From: Rhodospirillaceae bacterium | Lineage (GTDB): Bacteria; Pseudomonadota; Alphaproteobacteria; MPNO01; UBA2964 | NCBI GenBank assembly: GCA_002720855.1 | Contig: PBIN01000015.1 | Coordinates: 1-64,000 of the forward strand | Direction of reading: 5' to 3' | DNA: 64,000 nt | Shown here: piece after piece, positions 19,054 to 28,360 of the stretch | Layout: each line of letters opens with the position of its first letter | Position numbering within the stretch: position 1 is the first letter of the stretch | The notes under the pieces: model-generated | The model's database searches: none | What the model saw: only the letters and a program-made list of their open reading frames with translations | Told to the model about the DNA's origin: nothing | Made by a program: the position numbers and the translations under genes

Positions 19054-20304
19054 ATGACGGCAATGACCTGGATACCATCAGACAAAGCCAAGATCCGAAT
19101 GATCTATGCAATCGCGTGTTTGGGTTGCGCCCTAGTATTCGGGCTAACGCTTATCATCCCATTACGTCTCCATCTCGAAAATTCCTGACCCGGTTATCAA
19201 GTGGGGATAGTAGTAGGATCATTGGGCATCGTCTCAATTTGCAGCGCAATTTATCTCGGGGCCCTTTTTGACAAGCTTGGTCAACGAAAATGCTTCCTTT
19301 ATTCCGCGTTAGTTATCATTGGAGCAAGCGTCATTTTGATAATGACCAATGCGATGATAGTTCTTCTTTTATCATTCGCAATTTTAAAAATATCTGCGTT
19401 GGGTATCACAATTTTCGCAGCAGCCGCGATCGGTCAAACAAAAGAAGTAAAATTTAAGAAATTTTTTTGGCTATCAGTTTGGGGGTTTTTGGGAGGAGCG
19501 CTAGGACCTCCTGCAACCGGATATTTTTATGATGCACTCGGTAGTGAAACCAGTGCTAGCTTTTTTGCCATTGTCGGAGCTTGCGTTCTTATCCTTTCAT
19601 TCTTTTTTGAAGACCGAAAAGAATTAACTCGAAATTCAATGGGACCAATTGCTGTACACAAATCATCAGCAAAATTACTCGCAATTCCTGGTATATTAAC
19701 CCCTATTTTGGTTGTTTACCTGCAGGGGAATTACGAGGTTTTGGTTAAACTCCCGGGAATGGAACTGTTCGGCCAAATCATTTCTGAAAAACGCAATGTG
19801 TTAGATTTAAAGGTAGAACCTTTAGAATTTTACCTTCAAAAAATTTATGTAATCGTCAGCTATTTGCTGGCTTTGATATTTGGATTTTTTGCTAGCTTAT
19901 CGATGTTGCGGCGATGGTCCCATCATCGTTTCTTAGTCATTGGAATTTCATGTCTTTGTTTGACAACCGTTATTGCAAACTTACTCAGTAGTTACGGATT
20001 AGTGGTTTCGATAATGGCGGGCATGTTCTTTGGTATAGCTTTGGTCCTATACATACTTAGTTACTCTATTCCTTCCCAGTGTGTTGGTCCGGAGCATCAA
20101 GGAAAGCTAATGGGACTGCGTGCATTCTGCATTTCACTAGTCGGTGCCACCTCTTTAAAATTCGTTGTTTGGACCTATGATTTAGATGGAATTTTAGAGA
20201 GCGATGCCAATTTAACGACAGCATTGTCCTGTGTCGTTTTTCTTATCGGCACAATTTACCTCGCACGCCGCATAGGTTTCTTTCCCGAAAAACAGTCCTC
20301 GTAA
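19054..20304 (+). pseudogene. MFS transporter interrupted by in-frame TGA
   Basis: Translation from ATG 19054 gives a first membrane helix (IYAIACLGCALVFGLTLIIP) and then hits TGA at 19186-19188 (codon 45). The same frame continues at once with PGYQVGIVVGSLGIVSICS and the MFS loop YLGALFDKLGQRK, so stop and flanks lie in one original gene. The remaining 367 residues have about ten helices. GTG 19201 could restart but would lose helix 1. The gene is visibly more AT-rich than its neighbours, with many TTT, AAA and ATT codons, suggesting foreign origin or relaxed selection. Readthrough is possible but has no sequence support. Confidence 0.8.
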
Positions 20305-20306
20305 GG

Positions 20307-21329
20307 CTAGTGTTGCTCCGCCTCAATATCCCGGCGGAGCATACGGCGGGCGGCAATGCCGGGCGCATCGACATTGATATCGATAAATCCGCGATCAGGT
20401 TCGGATTCCAGCATTTTTTGCTGCGCTTCGAGCACCTCGACATCTTCATCGAAGGTCTGGGACACCATTTTAAACAGGTCTGCCGAAACTTCTTCATCGC
20501 CAAGCGCAAAATCGCGCGCATGCCCGAAGAAGTAATATGTCGAGTTCTCGGTTTCTGGAGTCGGCGCATTGAGATTGCGTATATGCATACCGGCCTCGGG
20601 CTCGCCGTCTTCGGGATCGCATATCCCTGCATCACAAGCCCCTGCCCTGATTTGCGTAAGACAGGGTGAAAATGTCTCGACAATCTGCCAGCGATCAACG
20701 GTGCCTCGGAAATTGCCCAACGCCTGGAACATCGGCGGTGCCGGCCGGTCAATAATCCAGCGGGTCATGCGTACCAACTCTTCTTCCCGGTCCGTTTTTA
20801 TCGGAAACTCACTGATATCGCCGGTACCCAACGTATTGAGATGCACATAGGCGAGGTGTGATAGATCGAGAAGATTGTCGGTAATCAGTTCGTAATTGCA
20901 GTCGAGCTTGAGGTACTTACCCTTAACAACCTCCCAATCCGGATGATCGAACCACCACCAGTTGGGTATTAAACTCTCGTCAGCCCGTTCCGGATCGCCC
21001 ATCCAAATCCACAACCACTTCCAACGCTCGATCAACGGATAGGATTTTACGACCGCACCCGGTGGTATCCGTTTTTGTCCTGGAATTTTGATACAAGCGC
21101 CCGACTGATCAAACTCAAGCCCGTGATAGCCGCACTGCAAATTATCGCCGACGACCTTGCCCATGGAAAGCGGAAGTGCACGATGACAGCACCGATCCTC
21201 AAGTGCCACCGCCGTGCCGTCTTCGGTACGATACAGAACAACAGGTTTGCACAGCAAAGTCCGGGCCAGGGGTTCCTCTGTTACCTCGTGGTCCCATGCC
21301 GCGACATACCAGCAGTTTTTGCGAAACAT
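20307..21329 (-). CDS. Rieske aromatic-ring oxygenase, VanA-like
   Basis: A 340-residue oxygenase subunit of the vanillate O-demethylase/phthalate dioxygenase type. The Rieske [2Fe-2S] ligands are in DRCCHRALPLSMG and NLQCGYHGLEF near residues 45-72. The mononuclear iron site begins at DNLLDLSHLAYVHLNTLG. KNCWYVAAWDHEV at the N-terminus is typical of the group. These enzymes need a ferredoxin-reductase partner (VanB type), which is absent nearby. The substrate could be a methoxy-aromatic or an N-heterocycle. GAGGAG upstream supports ATG 21329. It forms a probable operon with the SDR gene 15 bases upstream. Confidence 0.88.
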   Translation of the reverse strand: MFRKNCWYVAAWDHEVTEEPLARTLLCKPVVLYRTEDGTAVALEDRCCHRALPLSMGKVVGDNLQCGYHGLEFDQSGACIKIPGQKRIPPGAVVKSYPLIERWKWLWIWMGDPERADESLIPNWWWFDHPDWEVVKGKYLKLDCNYELITDNLLDLSHLAYVHLNTLGTGDISEFPIKTDREEELVRMTRWIIDRPAPPMFQALGNFRGTVDRWQIVETFSPCLTQIRAGACDAGICDPEDGEPEAGMHIRNLNAPTPETENSTYYFFGHARDFALGDEEVSADLFKMVSQTFDEDVEVLEAQQKMLESEPDRGFIDINVDAPGIAARRMLRRDIEAEQH

Positions 21330-21344
21330 ACTGATTCAAACTCC

Positions 21345-22106
21345 TCAGTAACCGACTATCACCTCGCCTGAATTCGGGCTAATGACCTGACCGGTTATCA
21401 TTTCCGTTTCATCCGATGCCAGCCAGGCGACAGCGTACGAAATGTCCTGCGAATTGGTCAAACGGCCGAGCGGCATTTTCTTACCGCGCTCTTCAATCAT
21501 TTCTGGAGTGTTACTGCCCTGTGTCATCCCTGTCAGAATGAATCCTGGTGCGACGGCATTAACGCGAATTTTGTGAGAGGCAAACTCCCGCGCCCACGCT
21601 TTGGTAAAACCAGACAATGCCGCTTTGGCCGCTGCGTAATGGGACGCAAAATCGCTTCCACCCATCGCGTATATCGATGAAATTATAACGATACTCCCCG
21701 AATTTCGTGCCTTCATGCCCGGAAGAACCGCCTTGGTGGCAAAGAAGGAGCCGCGCACCTGGATGTCAAACATCTGATCGAAAACGGCTTCGTCGATATC
21801 TTCAATTGCCAGTTTGTTGCCGCTCACCCCCGCATTGTTGACAAGGATGTCGATCTTTCCGTGATCGGCCTCAGCTTTGGCAATTTTGGCGGTAAAGTCG
21901 GGCACGTCGCGAACATCGGCGATCAGCACAGATGCCTTTTGACCGTTCGTGTGCACCATTTCAGCGGTCTCAAAAGCGCCCTCTTCCTTAATATCATGGA
22001 CGATAACGTCGGCACCGCGTTCCGACATCAGCACGGCGTGGCTACGTCCCATACCGCCGCCGGCCCCCGTGATCAGCGCCGTTTTGCCCTCTAATGTTAC
22101 CGCCAT
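21345..22106 (-). CDS. SDR family oxidoreductase
   Basis: A 253-residue short-chain dehydrogenase with all classical parts: cofactor loop TGAGGGMGRS, NNAG stabilising motif (LVNNAGVSG), catalytic Ser in IVIISSIYAMGG and the YAAAK pair in FASHYAAAKAALSG. The aspartate in VIVHDIKEEG after strand 2 suggests NAD rather than NADP. The start at ATG 22106 has GGAGG at seven bases; the longer frame to 22166 begins outside the conserved fold. It sits directly upstream of the Rieske oxygenase, so it may dehydrogenate its product or a related alcohol. Confidence 0.9.
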   Translation of the reverse strand: MAVTLEGKTALITGAGGGMGRSHAVLMSERGADVIVHDIKEEGAFETAEMVHTNGQKASVLIADVRDVPDFTAKIAKAEADHGKIDILVNNAGVSGNKLAIEDIDEAVFDQMFDIQVRGSFFATKAVLPGMKARNSGSIVIISSIYAMGGSDFASHYAAAKAALSGFTKAWAREFASHKIRVNAVAPGFILTGMTQGSNTPEMIEERGKKMPLGRLTNSQDISYAVAWLASDETEMITGQVISPNSGEVIVGY

Positions 22107-22213
22107 GTCTTTGCCTCCCATGCGTTCTCTTGTAATGTGCCCGCGAATTTTAAACGCGAATACCATGCAATTGGAATGGTAGCCGCCTGAAAAGAAGTGT
22201 CAGGGAGTAATAG

Positions 22214-23593
22214 ATGGCAGTGCAACCCGCACCCGGCGTTGGCCAGTACGACGTTAAAAATCCGAAGTTGCGCAGTTTTCATGACGCGCGCGAGAACTTT
22301 CTCTCCGGCGACGATACGCCGCGCGATTATCTGGAACGCTGCATTGCTGTCGTCGAAGAATGCAATGACGCGGTGAAAGCCTGGGCATTTCAGAATTTTG
22401 ATCGTGCCCGCGTAATGGCGGATGCTTCAACGAAGCGCTACGCGGATGGCAACCCTCTATCCTTGATCGATGGCATGCCGATTGGGATCAAGGACCTGAT
22501 CGAAACCTGTGACATGCCGACGGAATATAATTGCGAACTGTTCAAGGGAAACCAGCCGATCCGGGATGCCGCATCGGTTTACTTTCTGCGGCAGGGCGGC
22601 GCCGTCCTCATGGGCAAAACCGTTACCGTGACACTCGGCGGTGGCGACCCATCGATGACACGCAATCCATACGACACTGAGCGCACTCCCGGCGGCTCCT
22701 CAAGCGGAACCTGCGCTGCCGTTGGTGCTGGCATGATGCCGGGAGGTCTTGGCACTCATGCACGTGGCTCTACGATCAGGCCCGCAAGCTTTTGCGGTAA
22801 TTACGGGCTTAAAGCCACCTTTGGTGCACTGAACCGACAGGGTGGATTCTCTGCGGCTGAGACGATGGATCATCTTGGTGTACTCGCCGGCTCTATCGAA
22901 GATATGTGGATTATGGCCCGCTATATCTCCGAGACGGCAGGCGGCGACCCTGGGCATCCGGGGCTTTATGGCAGCCGCACACCGCCACCCGCCAAGAAAC
23001 CCGAACGTCTGATCGTTTTGGAGACCGCTGGTTGGGCCGAGACCGACGATGCCAGCAAGGCCGCGTTTAATGATGTTATTGCCAAGCTCTCGGATGCCGG
23101 CTGCGAAATCTATACCCGCAAGGACGACCCCGCGATCGAGGCTTATGAGGCGGAAACAGCAGAGTCTCCGGAGTTGTGGCGTCAGCTTTATCGGTTCGAG
23201 ATGCGGTTCCCGATGTATCAGTATCTTGACTATGACGCTGATAAGATTCCGCCACGTCTTAAAGCAGGCATTCAGGAAGGCGCTGGCCTAACCCAGGCCG
23301 AATACCGTACTGCACTCGCACGACGTGTCTATTGGCGCGAGATGCACGACGCATTGGCACGCCGTTGCGACGCGATGGTCACTCTGTCCTCACCTGGCCC
23401 CGGGCCGGTAGGCATTGATCAGGGAAGCGCAATTTATAACGAAGCTTCATCGATTATCGGTATGCCAGCAATTTCCTTGCCTGTCATGACTGTCGAAGAC
23501 ATGCCACTCGGATTGCAGATCAAAGGCCGCGTTCACGGCGATGAAGCTCTGACCGCCGCGGGCCGCTGGATTAGCCAGCTCTTGCTACAGTAA
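22214..23593 (+). CDS. Amidase (amidase-signature family)
   Basis: A 459-residue amidase-signature enzyme that hydrolyses a carboxamide to acid and ammonia. The Ser-cisSer-Lys triad is recognisable: Lys93 in GIKDLIE, the cis-serine in TPGGSSSGTCAAVGAG, and the nucleophile Ser186 in THARGSTIRPASFCG. Length is typical. The usual TGGS before the nucleophile is ARGS here, an uncommon but tolerable variant. A GGGAG site upstream supports ATG 22214. It is divergent from the SDR-Rieske pair and may release ammonia from an amide intermediate; the substrate is unknown. Confidence 0.87.
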   Translation: MAVQPAPGVGQYDVKNPKLRSFHDARENFLSGDDTPRDYLERCIAVVEECNDAVKAWAFQNFDRARVMADASTKRYADGNPLSLIDGMPIGIKDLIETCDMPTEYNCELFKGNQPIRDAASVYFLRQGGAVLMGKTVTVTLGGGDPSMTRNPYDTERTPGGSSSGTCAAVGAGMMPGGLGTHARGSTIRPASFCGNYGLKATFGALNRQGGFSAAETMDHLGVLAGSIEDMWIMARYISETAGGDPGHPGLYGSRTPPPAKKPERLIVLETAGWAETDDASKAAFNDVIAKLSDAGCEIYTRKDDPAIEAYEAETAESPELWRQLYRFEMRFPMYQYLDYDADKIPPRLKAGIQEGAGLTQAEYRTALARRVYWREMHDALARRCDAMVTLSSPGPGPVGIDQGSAIYNEASSIIGMPAISLPVMTVEDMPLGLQIKGRVHGDEALTAAGRWISQLLLQ

Positions 23594-23678
23594 CGTTGTA
23601 TTTGATGTCGTGAAGCAGCGAAGATAGGCTGATAAAACCACTTGATCCTATTTCGAACGACTAAATGGAAAGGATGTT

Positions 23679-24014
23679 ATGCCTAATATCTTGAAGATCA
23701 CGATATTTGTTCTTTTCGCTTGTTTGGCCGCCCCACATTCTCCATCCCACGCTGCAATGCCCGGTATTCCTCAATGTGAGACAGCCCTGAAGTACATGAC
23801 TGACCGCAAATCTGCGAAATACCTCGCGGCGTTGGTAAAGGGCAATTGCCATATTATGTACGCGAAAGGTTGGCTGTCGGGAAAAGGTAAGTCCGCCAAA
23901 ATCTGCAAGGCTGCATGGAAAAACTTGGAAAAGACCAAAACGATTGTCGCCGCACAAGCTGTGGTTACGCGAAACTGCCCGTACATTTATTCGCAGGGTT
24001 GGCGTAAACGGTAA
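23679..24014 (+). CDS. Small secreted protein of unknown function
   Basis: I do not recognise this 111-residue protein. It has a signal peptide (hydrophobic ITIFVLFACLAA, cleavage likely after SHA near residue 25) and a basic mature part of about 85 residues with four cysteines that could form two disulfides. The sequence repeats loosely: KGNCHIMYAKGW near the middle and TRNCPYIYSQGW at the end share a C-x-x-x-Y-x-x-GW pattern, so it may be an internal duplication. AAGGATGTT upstream supports ATG 23679. It lies 45 bases before hyuA. Confidence 0.65.
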   Translation: MPNILKITIFVLFACLAAPHSPSHAAMPGIPQCETALKYMTDRKSAKYLAALVKGNCHIMYAKGWLSGKGKSAKICKAAWKNLEKTKTIVAAQAVVTRNCPYIYSQGWRKR

Positions 24015-24059
24015 GGCGGAAGTTGAATTTCTCAAAGAATTGATCGGAATTGAAAATTT

Positions 24060-26129
24060 TTGGCTAAATACAGACTAGGTGTCGACGTTGGTGGAACGCA
24101 TACCGATTTAGTACTCACGGACACTCGCACCAATAAAATTCTGATCGAGAAAGTTCATTCGACCCCGGCGAATCCGTCGCTTGGCGTACTCGAAGGGGTG
24201 CAGCGTTTTTTTGCGCGCGGTGTCTCCGCAACCGATATCGACTTTTTCAGCCATGGCACGACGGTAACAACGAACGCACTTCTTGAAATGAAGGGCGCCT
24301 CGATCGGTTTACTTATTACCAAAGGGTTTCGGGCAATTCAGGTCGTGCAAAGCCAGGCCCGCGAGAGCAACCAGTTCGAGTTGAAGTTCCAGCGTCCCTC
24401 CGAGCTCGCCTCACAGCAAATGACGAGAGAAATTACCGGCCGTATTGATTATGCGGGGGAGCAGGTAGAACCCCTCAATGAAGATGACGTGCGACAGGCG
24501 ATTACCGATCTAAAGGCCAAAGGCGCAACCTCTTTTGCTGTTTGCTATGTCTTTTCCTTTATGAACCCGGCTCACGAACAGCGAACCGCTGAGATTGTTC
24601 GCGAGGAAATGCCGGAAGCCTTTATATCTTTATCATCTGAGGTCTTGCCGCGTATCCGTGAATGGCCCCGCATGTCGACAACCATGCTGAATGCCTATCT
24701 TGAACCGGGCCTCGCGCGTTATGCGGATGATTTGGACAAAGGACTTGATACGGCGGGTGTCGCGACGGCGAGGCGTTTCTTGATGCAGTCCAATGGCGGT
24801 GTCATGCCATTGGGGGCCACCGCTGGCGGCGGACGCACAGTACACACCTTGCTGTCGGGTCCTGCCGCAGGCGTGCAAGCGACGGGTTATGTTCTCGGCG
24901 AGCAACAAGGCTGGTCACAGGTTGTTACCATGGATATGGGGGGCACGAGTTGCGACATCGCATTTATCCAGGACAGCAAACCACTTGAAGTTACGGAGGG
25001 GATGATTGCTGAAAGGCGTCTCGATGTTCCCGCATTCGATATCAGCACAATTTCTGCCGGTGGCGGCACCATCGCCCGACTAACAGCTGCCAATTTCATG
25101 AGCGTTGGGCCCGATAGCGCAGGAGCGGATCCCGGTCCGGTTTGTTATGGCCGAGGTGGCGACAGGCCGACAGTTACCGATGCCGATCTCATATGCGGAT
25201 TTCTCAATCCAGAGCACCTTTTGGGTGGCGGGACACCGCTTGATCGCGATGGCGCGGTCAAGGCCGTAGAGGACACTATTGCAAACGCCATGGATCTTTC
25301 AGCGGAAGAAGCAGCGGCCGGGATTATTCGACTTATAAATGCACGCATGGCGGATGAAATTCGGGTTCAAGCGGCGAAAAAAGTTATCGATCTCGCAACA
25401 TTTACGCTTGTACCTTTTGGTGGCGCTGGTCCAGTCCACGCAGCGATGGTTGCTGATGAACTGAACATTCCCCGAATTCTGGTGCCGCCTAATCCGGGCG
25501 CGTTTTCAGCGCTTGGCCTCCTTTGCTCGGATATCGTGCACGACTACATCCGTTCAGATATTCGCGAAATCAATAACCTCGAATCCGCTGACGCAGAAGC
25601 CTATTTCGTTGGATTGGAAGAACAGGCGACAACCGACCTTGCCAATGAGGGGCTCGGTGAAAACGAGCGAGAGTTCATTCGTGATCTTGATCTGCGCTAT
25701 GCGGGTCAAGGATACGAGATCCGTACACCTCTTGAAGGACTAAGCGCCAGCCCAATGACAGCCGATGGTCTCGCACAAGTTCAGGAACGATTTCACGAAC
25801 TCCATCAAACGCTGCATGGCCATTCGGCACGCGATCAGGAAATCGAGGTCGTCAGTTATCGAGTTCGTGTTCGGGTACCTGTAGCCAAACAGGACCTCCC
25901 TGAAACTGCTATTCTCGATGGCGTTACCGAGCCCGTTGGCGAACGAGTCGTCACCTACGATGGCAAAGAAAAATTCAATGCACCGGTCTTTACCCGTGAC
26001 ACCCTGAAATCTTCCGTCATCCAGGGGCCCGCAATTATTGAACAGTTTGATTCAACAACCGTTCTGCCGCCCGGCTGGACAGCCAAACTCGATAAATTCC
26101 GCAACATTGTCGGGGAAAGGAACCGATAG
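24060..26129 (+). CDS. hyuA: Hydantoinase/oxoprolinase A-type subunit
   Basis: A 689-residue subunit of the N-methylhydantoinase/5-oxoprolinase/acetone carboxylase-related family, which couples ATP hydrolysis to amide ring opening. The ATPase fold starts at LGVDVGGTHTDLV and continues with DFFSHGTTVTTNALLE, VVTMDMGGTSCDIAF and FGGAGPVHA. It must start at TTG 24060, because an in-frame TGA lies at 24051-24053 and the family core begins at residue 4. The ribosome site is weak, so expression may be low. It pairs with HyuB one base downstream. Confidence 0.9.
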   Translation: MAKYRLGVDVGGTHTDLVLTDTRTNKILIEKVHSTPANPSLGVLEGVQRFFARGVSATDIDFFSHGTTVTTNALLEMKGASIGLLITKGFRAIQVVQSQARESNQFELKFQRPSELASQQMTREITGRIDYAGEQVEPLNEDDVRQAITDLKAKGATSFAVCYVFSFMNPAHEQRTAEIVREEMPEAFISLSSEVLPRIREWPRMSTTMLNAYLEPGLARYADDLDKGLDTAGVATARRFLMQSNGGVMPLGATAGGGRTVHTLLSGPAAGVQATGYVLGEQQGWSQVVTMDMGGTSCDIAFIQDSKPLEVTEGMIAERRLDVPAFDISTISAGGGTIARLTAANFMSVGPDSAGADPGPVCYGRGGDRPTVTDADLICGFLNPEHLLGGGTPLDRDGAVKAVEDTIANAMDLSAEEAAAGIIRLINARMADEIRVQAAKKVIDLATFTLVPFGGAGPVHAAMVADELNIPRILVPPNPGAFSALGLLCSDIVHDYIRSDIREINNLESADAEAYFVGLEEQATTDLANEGLGENEREFIRDLDLRYAGQGYEIRTPLEGLSASPMTADGLAQVQERFHELHQTLHGHSARDQEIEVVSYRVRVRVPVAKQDLPETAILDGVTEPVGERVVTYDGKEKFNAPVFTRDTLKSSVIQGPAIIEQFDSTTVLPPGWTAKLDKFRNIVGERNR

Positions 26130-26130
26130 G

Positions 26131-27786
26131 ATGGCCGTCGATCCAATCACTGTTGAACTGCTGCGCAATCGCATCGCCAGCCTCATGGAGGAGATGGACT
26201 ATCATTTCTACAGATCGGGATACTCGACAATTGTCCGCGAAAGCCGTGACTTCAGCTGCGTAATTATTGACCCAAATGGCCGCTTGCTTGTTGCACCGTG
26301 GATGTTCTTTCATTCGCCAGTTTATTACCACGTCGTCCGGCGTATCAAAGATATCTACGGGATCGATGATCTTGCCGATGGCGATGTCTTTGTGACCAAT
26401 CATCCCTACGAAGGCAACATGCCACATGCATCCGATATGGGATTTATCTCTCCGATATTTTACGACGGTACCTTGGTCGCCTTTGCAGCAACAATCGCTC
26501 ACAAAGCTGATGTTGGCGGAACCGTGCCGGGCAGCACCTATGGTTCTGCAACGGAGCTTTATCACGAAGGTATGATGCTGCCGCCAATTCGTATTCATCG
26601 CGCGGGCGAACCTGTGGACGATGTCATGCGTCTGATCTCTGCGAACACCCGAGCGCCCTATGTTGTGCTCGGGGATATTTCCGGCCAAATCGGTGTCACA
26701 CGTATCGGCCGAAAACATATGCAGGAAATGTGTGCCCGTTTTGGCGTCGAAACGGTTCTCGATTCAATGGATGCAATGATCGAGGCTTCTGGTGAGGAAT
26801 TTGCCGCCGCCCTCAGGGAGATTCCCGATGGTTTTGCGGAGGCGACAGGTTATCTCGATCACGATGGTGTAGATGAAACCACGAAGGTCAAACTCAACGT
26901 CAAAATTACAATCAAAGACGGCAAACTGCATTTTGACTTCACGGGCTGTGATCCGCAGACACAAGGCCCCGTAAATTTGCGCATCGCAATGGTCGAGGCT
27001 TGCGTCTATTACTGTCTGATCGGGCTGATCGACCCAAACCTCCGCTATAGCGACGGCATCCGCGACCTCGTTACGTTTGAGTTTGCGGAACGCAGCGTGC
27101 TGAGTGCGGAACCGCCGCGTCCCTGTTCGAGCTATATGAAATGCTGTTTAAAGCTTTGTGACGTGATTCTAGAAGCGATGGATCCACTCCTGCCAGGTCG
27201 TGCGATCGCACATTCGGGCGGCAGTGGTGGCTCGATCATTGTCGCATGGAAAGGCGATACACGCCCCAAGCGCGGCAATCAGTACGAGATTTTTGGATCA
27301 GCGTATGGCGCGGGTGCCGGTGCCGATGGTGTTTCCGGCGTCAGCGTTATGCTCGCAAATCTTTTTGCAGCGCCCGTTGAGATTATCGAGGCCGAGTTTC
27401 CGTGCAGGATACGTGAATTCAACTTGAACACGGATTCCGGTGGTGCCGGTGAATTTCGAGGTGGATTAAATTTTGTACGGGAATATGAAATGCTCGAACC
27501 CGCCGAAATAGTCTATCGTGCTGACCGTTCAATCGAGCCGCCTGCTGGGTTGCAGGGCGGCGAGCCAGGTGGCCCCAGCCGCTTTGTCGTAAATCCGGGA
27601 ACGCCTGGTGAGGAAATAATGCCGTCCTCGGCGCGTATGAATTTGCCCGAAGGTACGGTCTTTAGGGTCAACGGACCCGGAGGGGGCGGTTATGGCGATC
27701 CAAAGAAACGCGATCCCGAGGCGTTGGCCAACGATATTGCAGAAGGCTATGTTTCGGAGGAAGCCGCAAACAAGTTTTATAAATAG
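26131..27786 (+). CDS. hyuB: Hydantoinase/oxoprolinase B-type subunit
   Basis: A 551-residue hydantoinase B/oxoprolinase family protein, catalytic partner of HyuA. MAVDPITVELLRNRIASLMEEM is the standard N-terminus. DVFVTNHPYEGNMPHASDM, followed by FAATIAHKADVGG, contains the conserved Asp/His residues thought to bind metal, and RVNGPGGGGYGDP is the typical C-terminal block. The start is ATG 26131 behind GGGGAAAGGAA; the longer in-frame reading overlaps hyuA and lacks similarity. Together HyuA and HyuB would hydrolyse a cyclic imide or hydantoin such as N-methylhydantoin or 5-oxoproline; the exact substrate is open. Confidence 0.92.
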   Translation: MAVDPITVELLRNRIASLMEEMDYHFYRSGYSTIVRESRDFSCVIIDPNGRLLVAPWMFFHSPVYYHVVRRIKDIYGIDDLADGDVFVTNHPYEGNMPHASDMGFISPIFYDGTLVAFAATIAHKADVGGTVPGSTYGSATELYHEGMMLPPIRIHRAGEPVDDVMRLISANTRAPYVVLGDISGQIGVTRIGRKHMQEMCARFGVETVLDSMDAMIEASGEEFAAALREIPDGFAEATGYLDHDGVDETTKVKLNVKITIKDGKLHFDFTGCDPQTQGPVNLRIAMVEACVYYCLIGLIDPNLRYSDGIRDLVTFEFAERSVLSAEPPRPCSSYMKCCLKLCDVILEAMDPLLPGRAIAHSGGSGGSIIVAWKGDTRPKRGNQYEIFGSAYGAGAGADGVSGVSVMLANLFAAPVEIIEAEFPCRIREFNLNTDSGGAGEFRGGLNFVREYEMLEPAEIVYRADRSIEPPAGLQGGEPGGPSRFVVNPGTPGEEIMPSSARMNLPEGTVFRVNGPGGGGYGDPKKRDPEALANDIAEGYVSEEAANKFYK

Positions 27787-27797
27787 TGCTTGGATAC

Positions 27798-28163
27798 CTA
27801 GGCGGATTTGCGTTTGCGAAGCAGTTCCCGGCGTAGACGGCCGGTAGATAGCCCTTCAAGAGTATTCAGGATGTCATCATCCAGCTCGACAAAATTTACC
27901 GCGAGCAGTTTTCGATTAAAATCTATCCGAACGATTTCCGCGCGTACGACATGCTGGAATACCATATTGCCTACGGTCGCTTTAATGCCAACGACGGGCG
28001 TCTCCCCAATCTGAAAATCGCCATAGAAGGAATAGAGCAGAAAACCGCCCAAACTCCAGTTAGCAGTTTCATAGCTGTTTCCGTCGAGATCGACTTTCAA
28101 CGGGATTTCCTGAATTCGCCTGTCACGGCGGCGCTCAGTCGTTCTTGATTTTACAACTTTCAT
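27798..28163 (-). CDS. PilZ-domain c-di-GMP-binding protein
   Basis: A 121-residue single-domain PilZ protein. The c-di-GMP motifs are present: an RxxxR-type arginine cluster at the N-terminus (ERRRDRRIQEI) and ANWSLGG (N-x-S-x-x-G) about 25 residues later. The end is strongly basic (RLRRELLRKRK). Such stand-alone PilZ proteins pass on second-messenger levels to motility or surface-polysaccharide machinery. It is convergent with hyuB, 11 bases apart, and has no obvious functional partner here. Confidence 0.82.
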   Translation of the reverse strand: MKVVKSRTTERRRDRRIQEIPLKVDLDGNSYETANWSLGGFLLYSFYGDFQIGETPVVGIKATVGNMVFQHVVRAEIVRIDFNRKLLAVNFVELDDDILNTLEGLSTGRLRRELLRKRKSA

Positions 28164-28360
28164 TTCATCAACTCGGAATACACGGACCCTAATTATCTGC
28201 TTGAATTAATGACAATTTGTTAACGAATGAGCAGCGCATGTAACTGAGGGCCAGACCTTTCAGCTACCAAATTCCCCTGTAAGATGGAAAAAGTTTCAGA
28301 TGGTCACGCGATGCCACCAGATTTGCAGATGGAAATTCGCCCACATGCCGGACACTCGAT

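Noticed and set aside
19186-19188. TGA read as selenocysteine in the MFS gene
   Set aside because: It lies between Ser and Pro codons with no visible selenocysteine element, MFS transporters have no selenocysteine at this site, and TGA serves as an ordinary stop elsewhere in the window.
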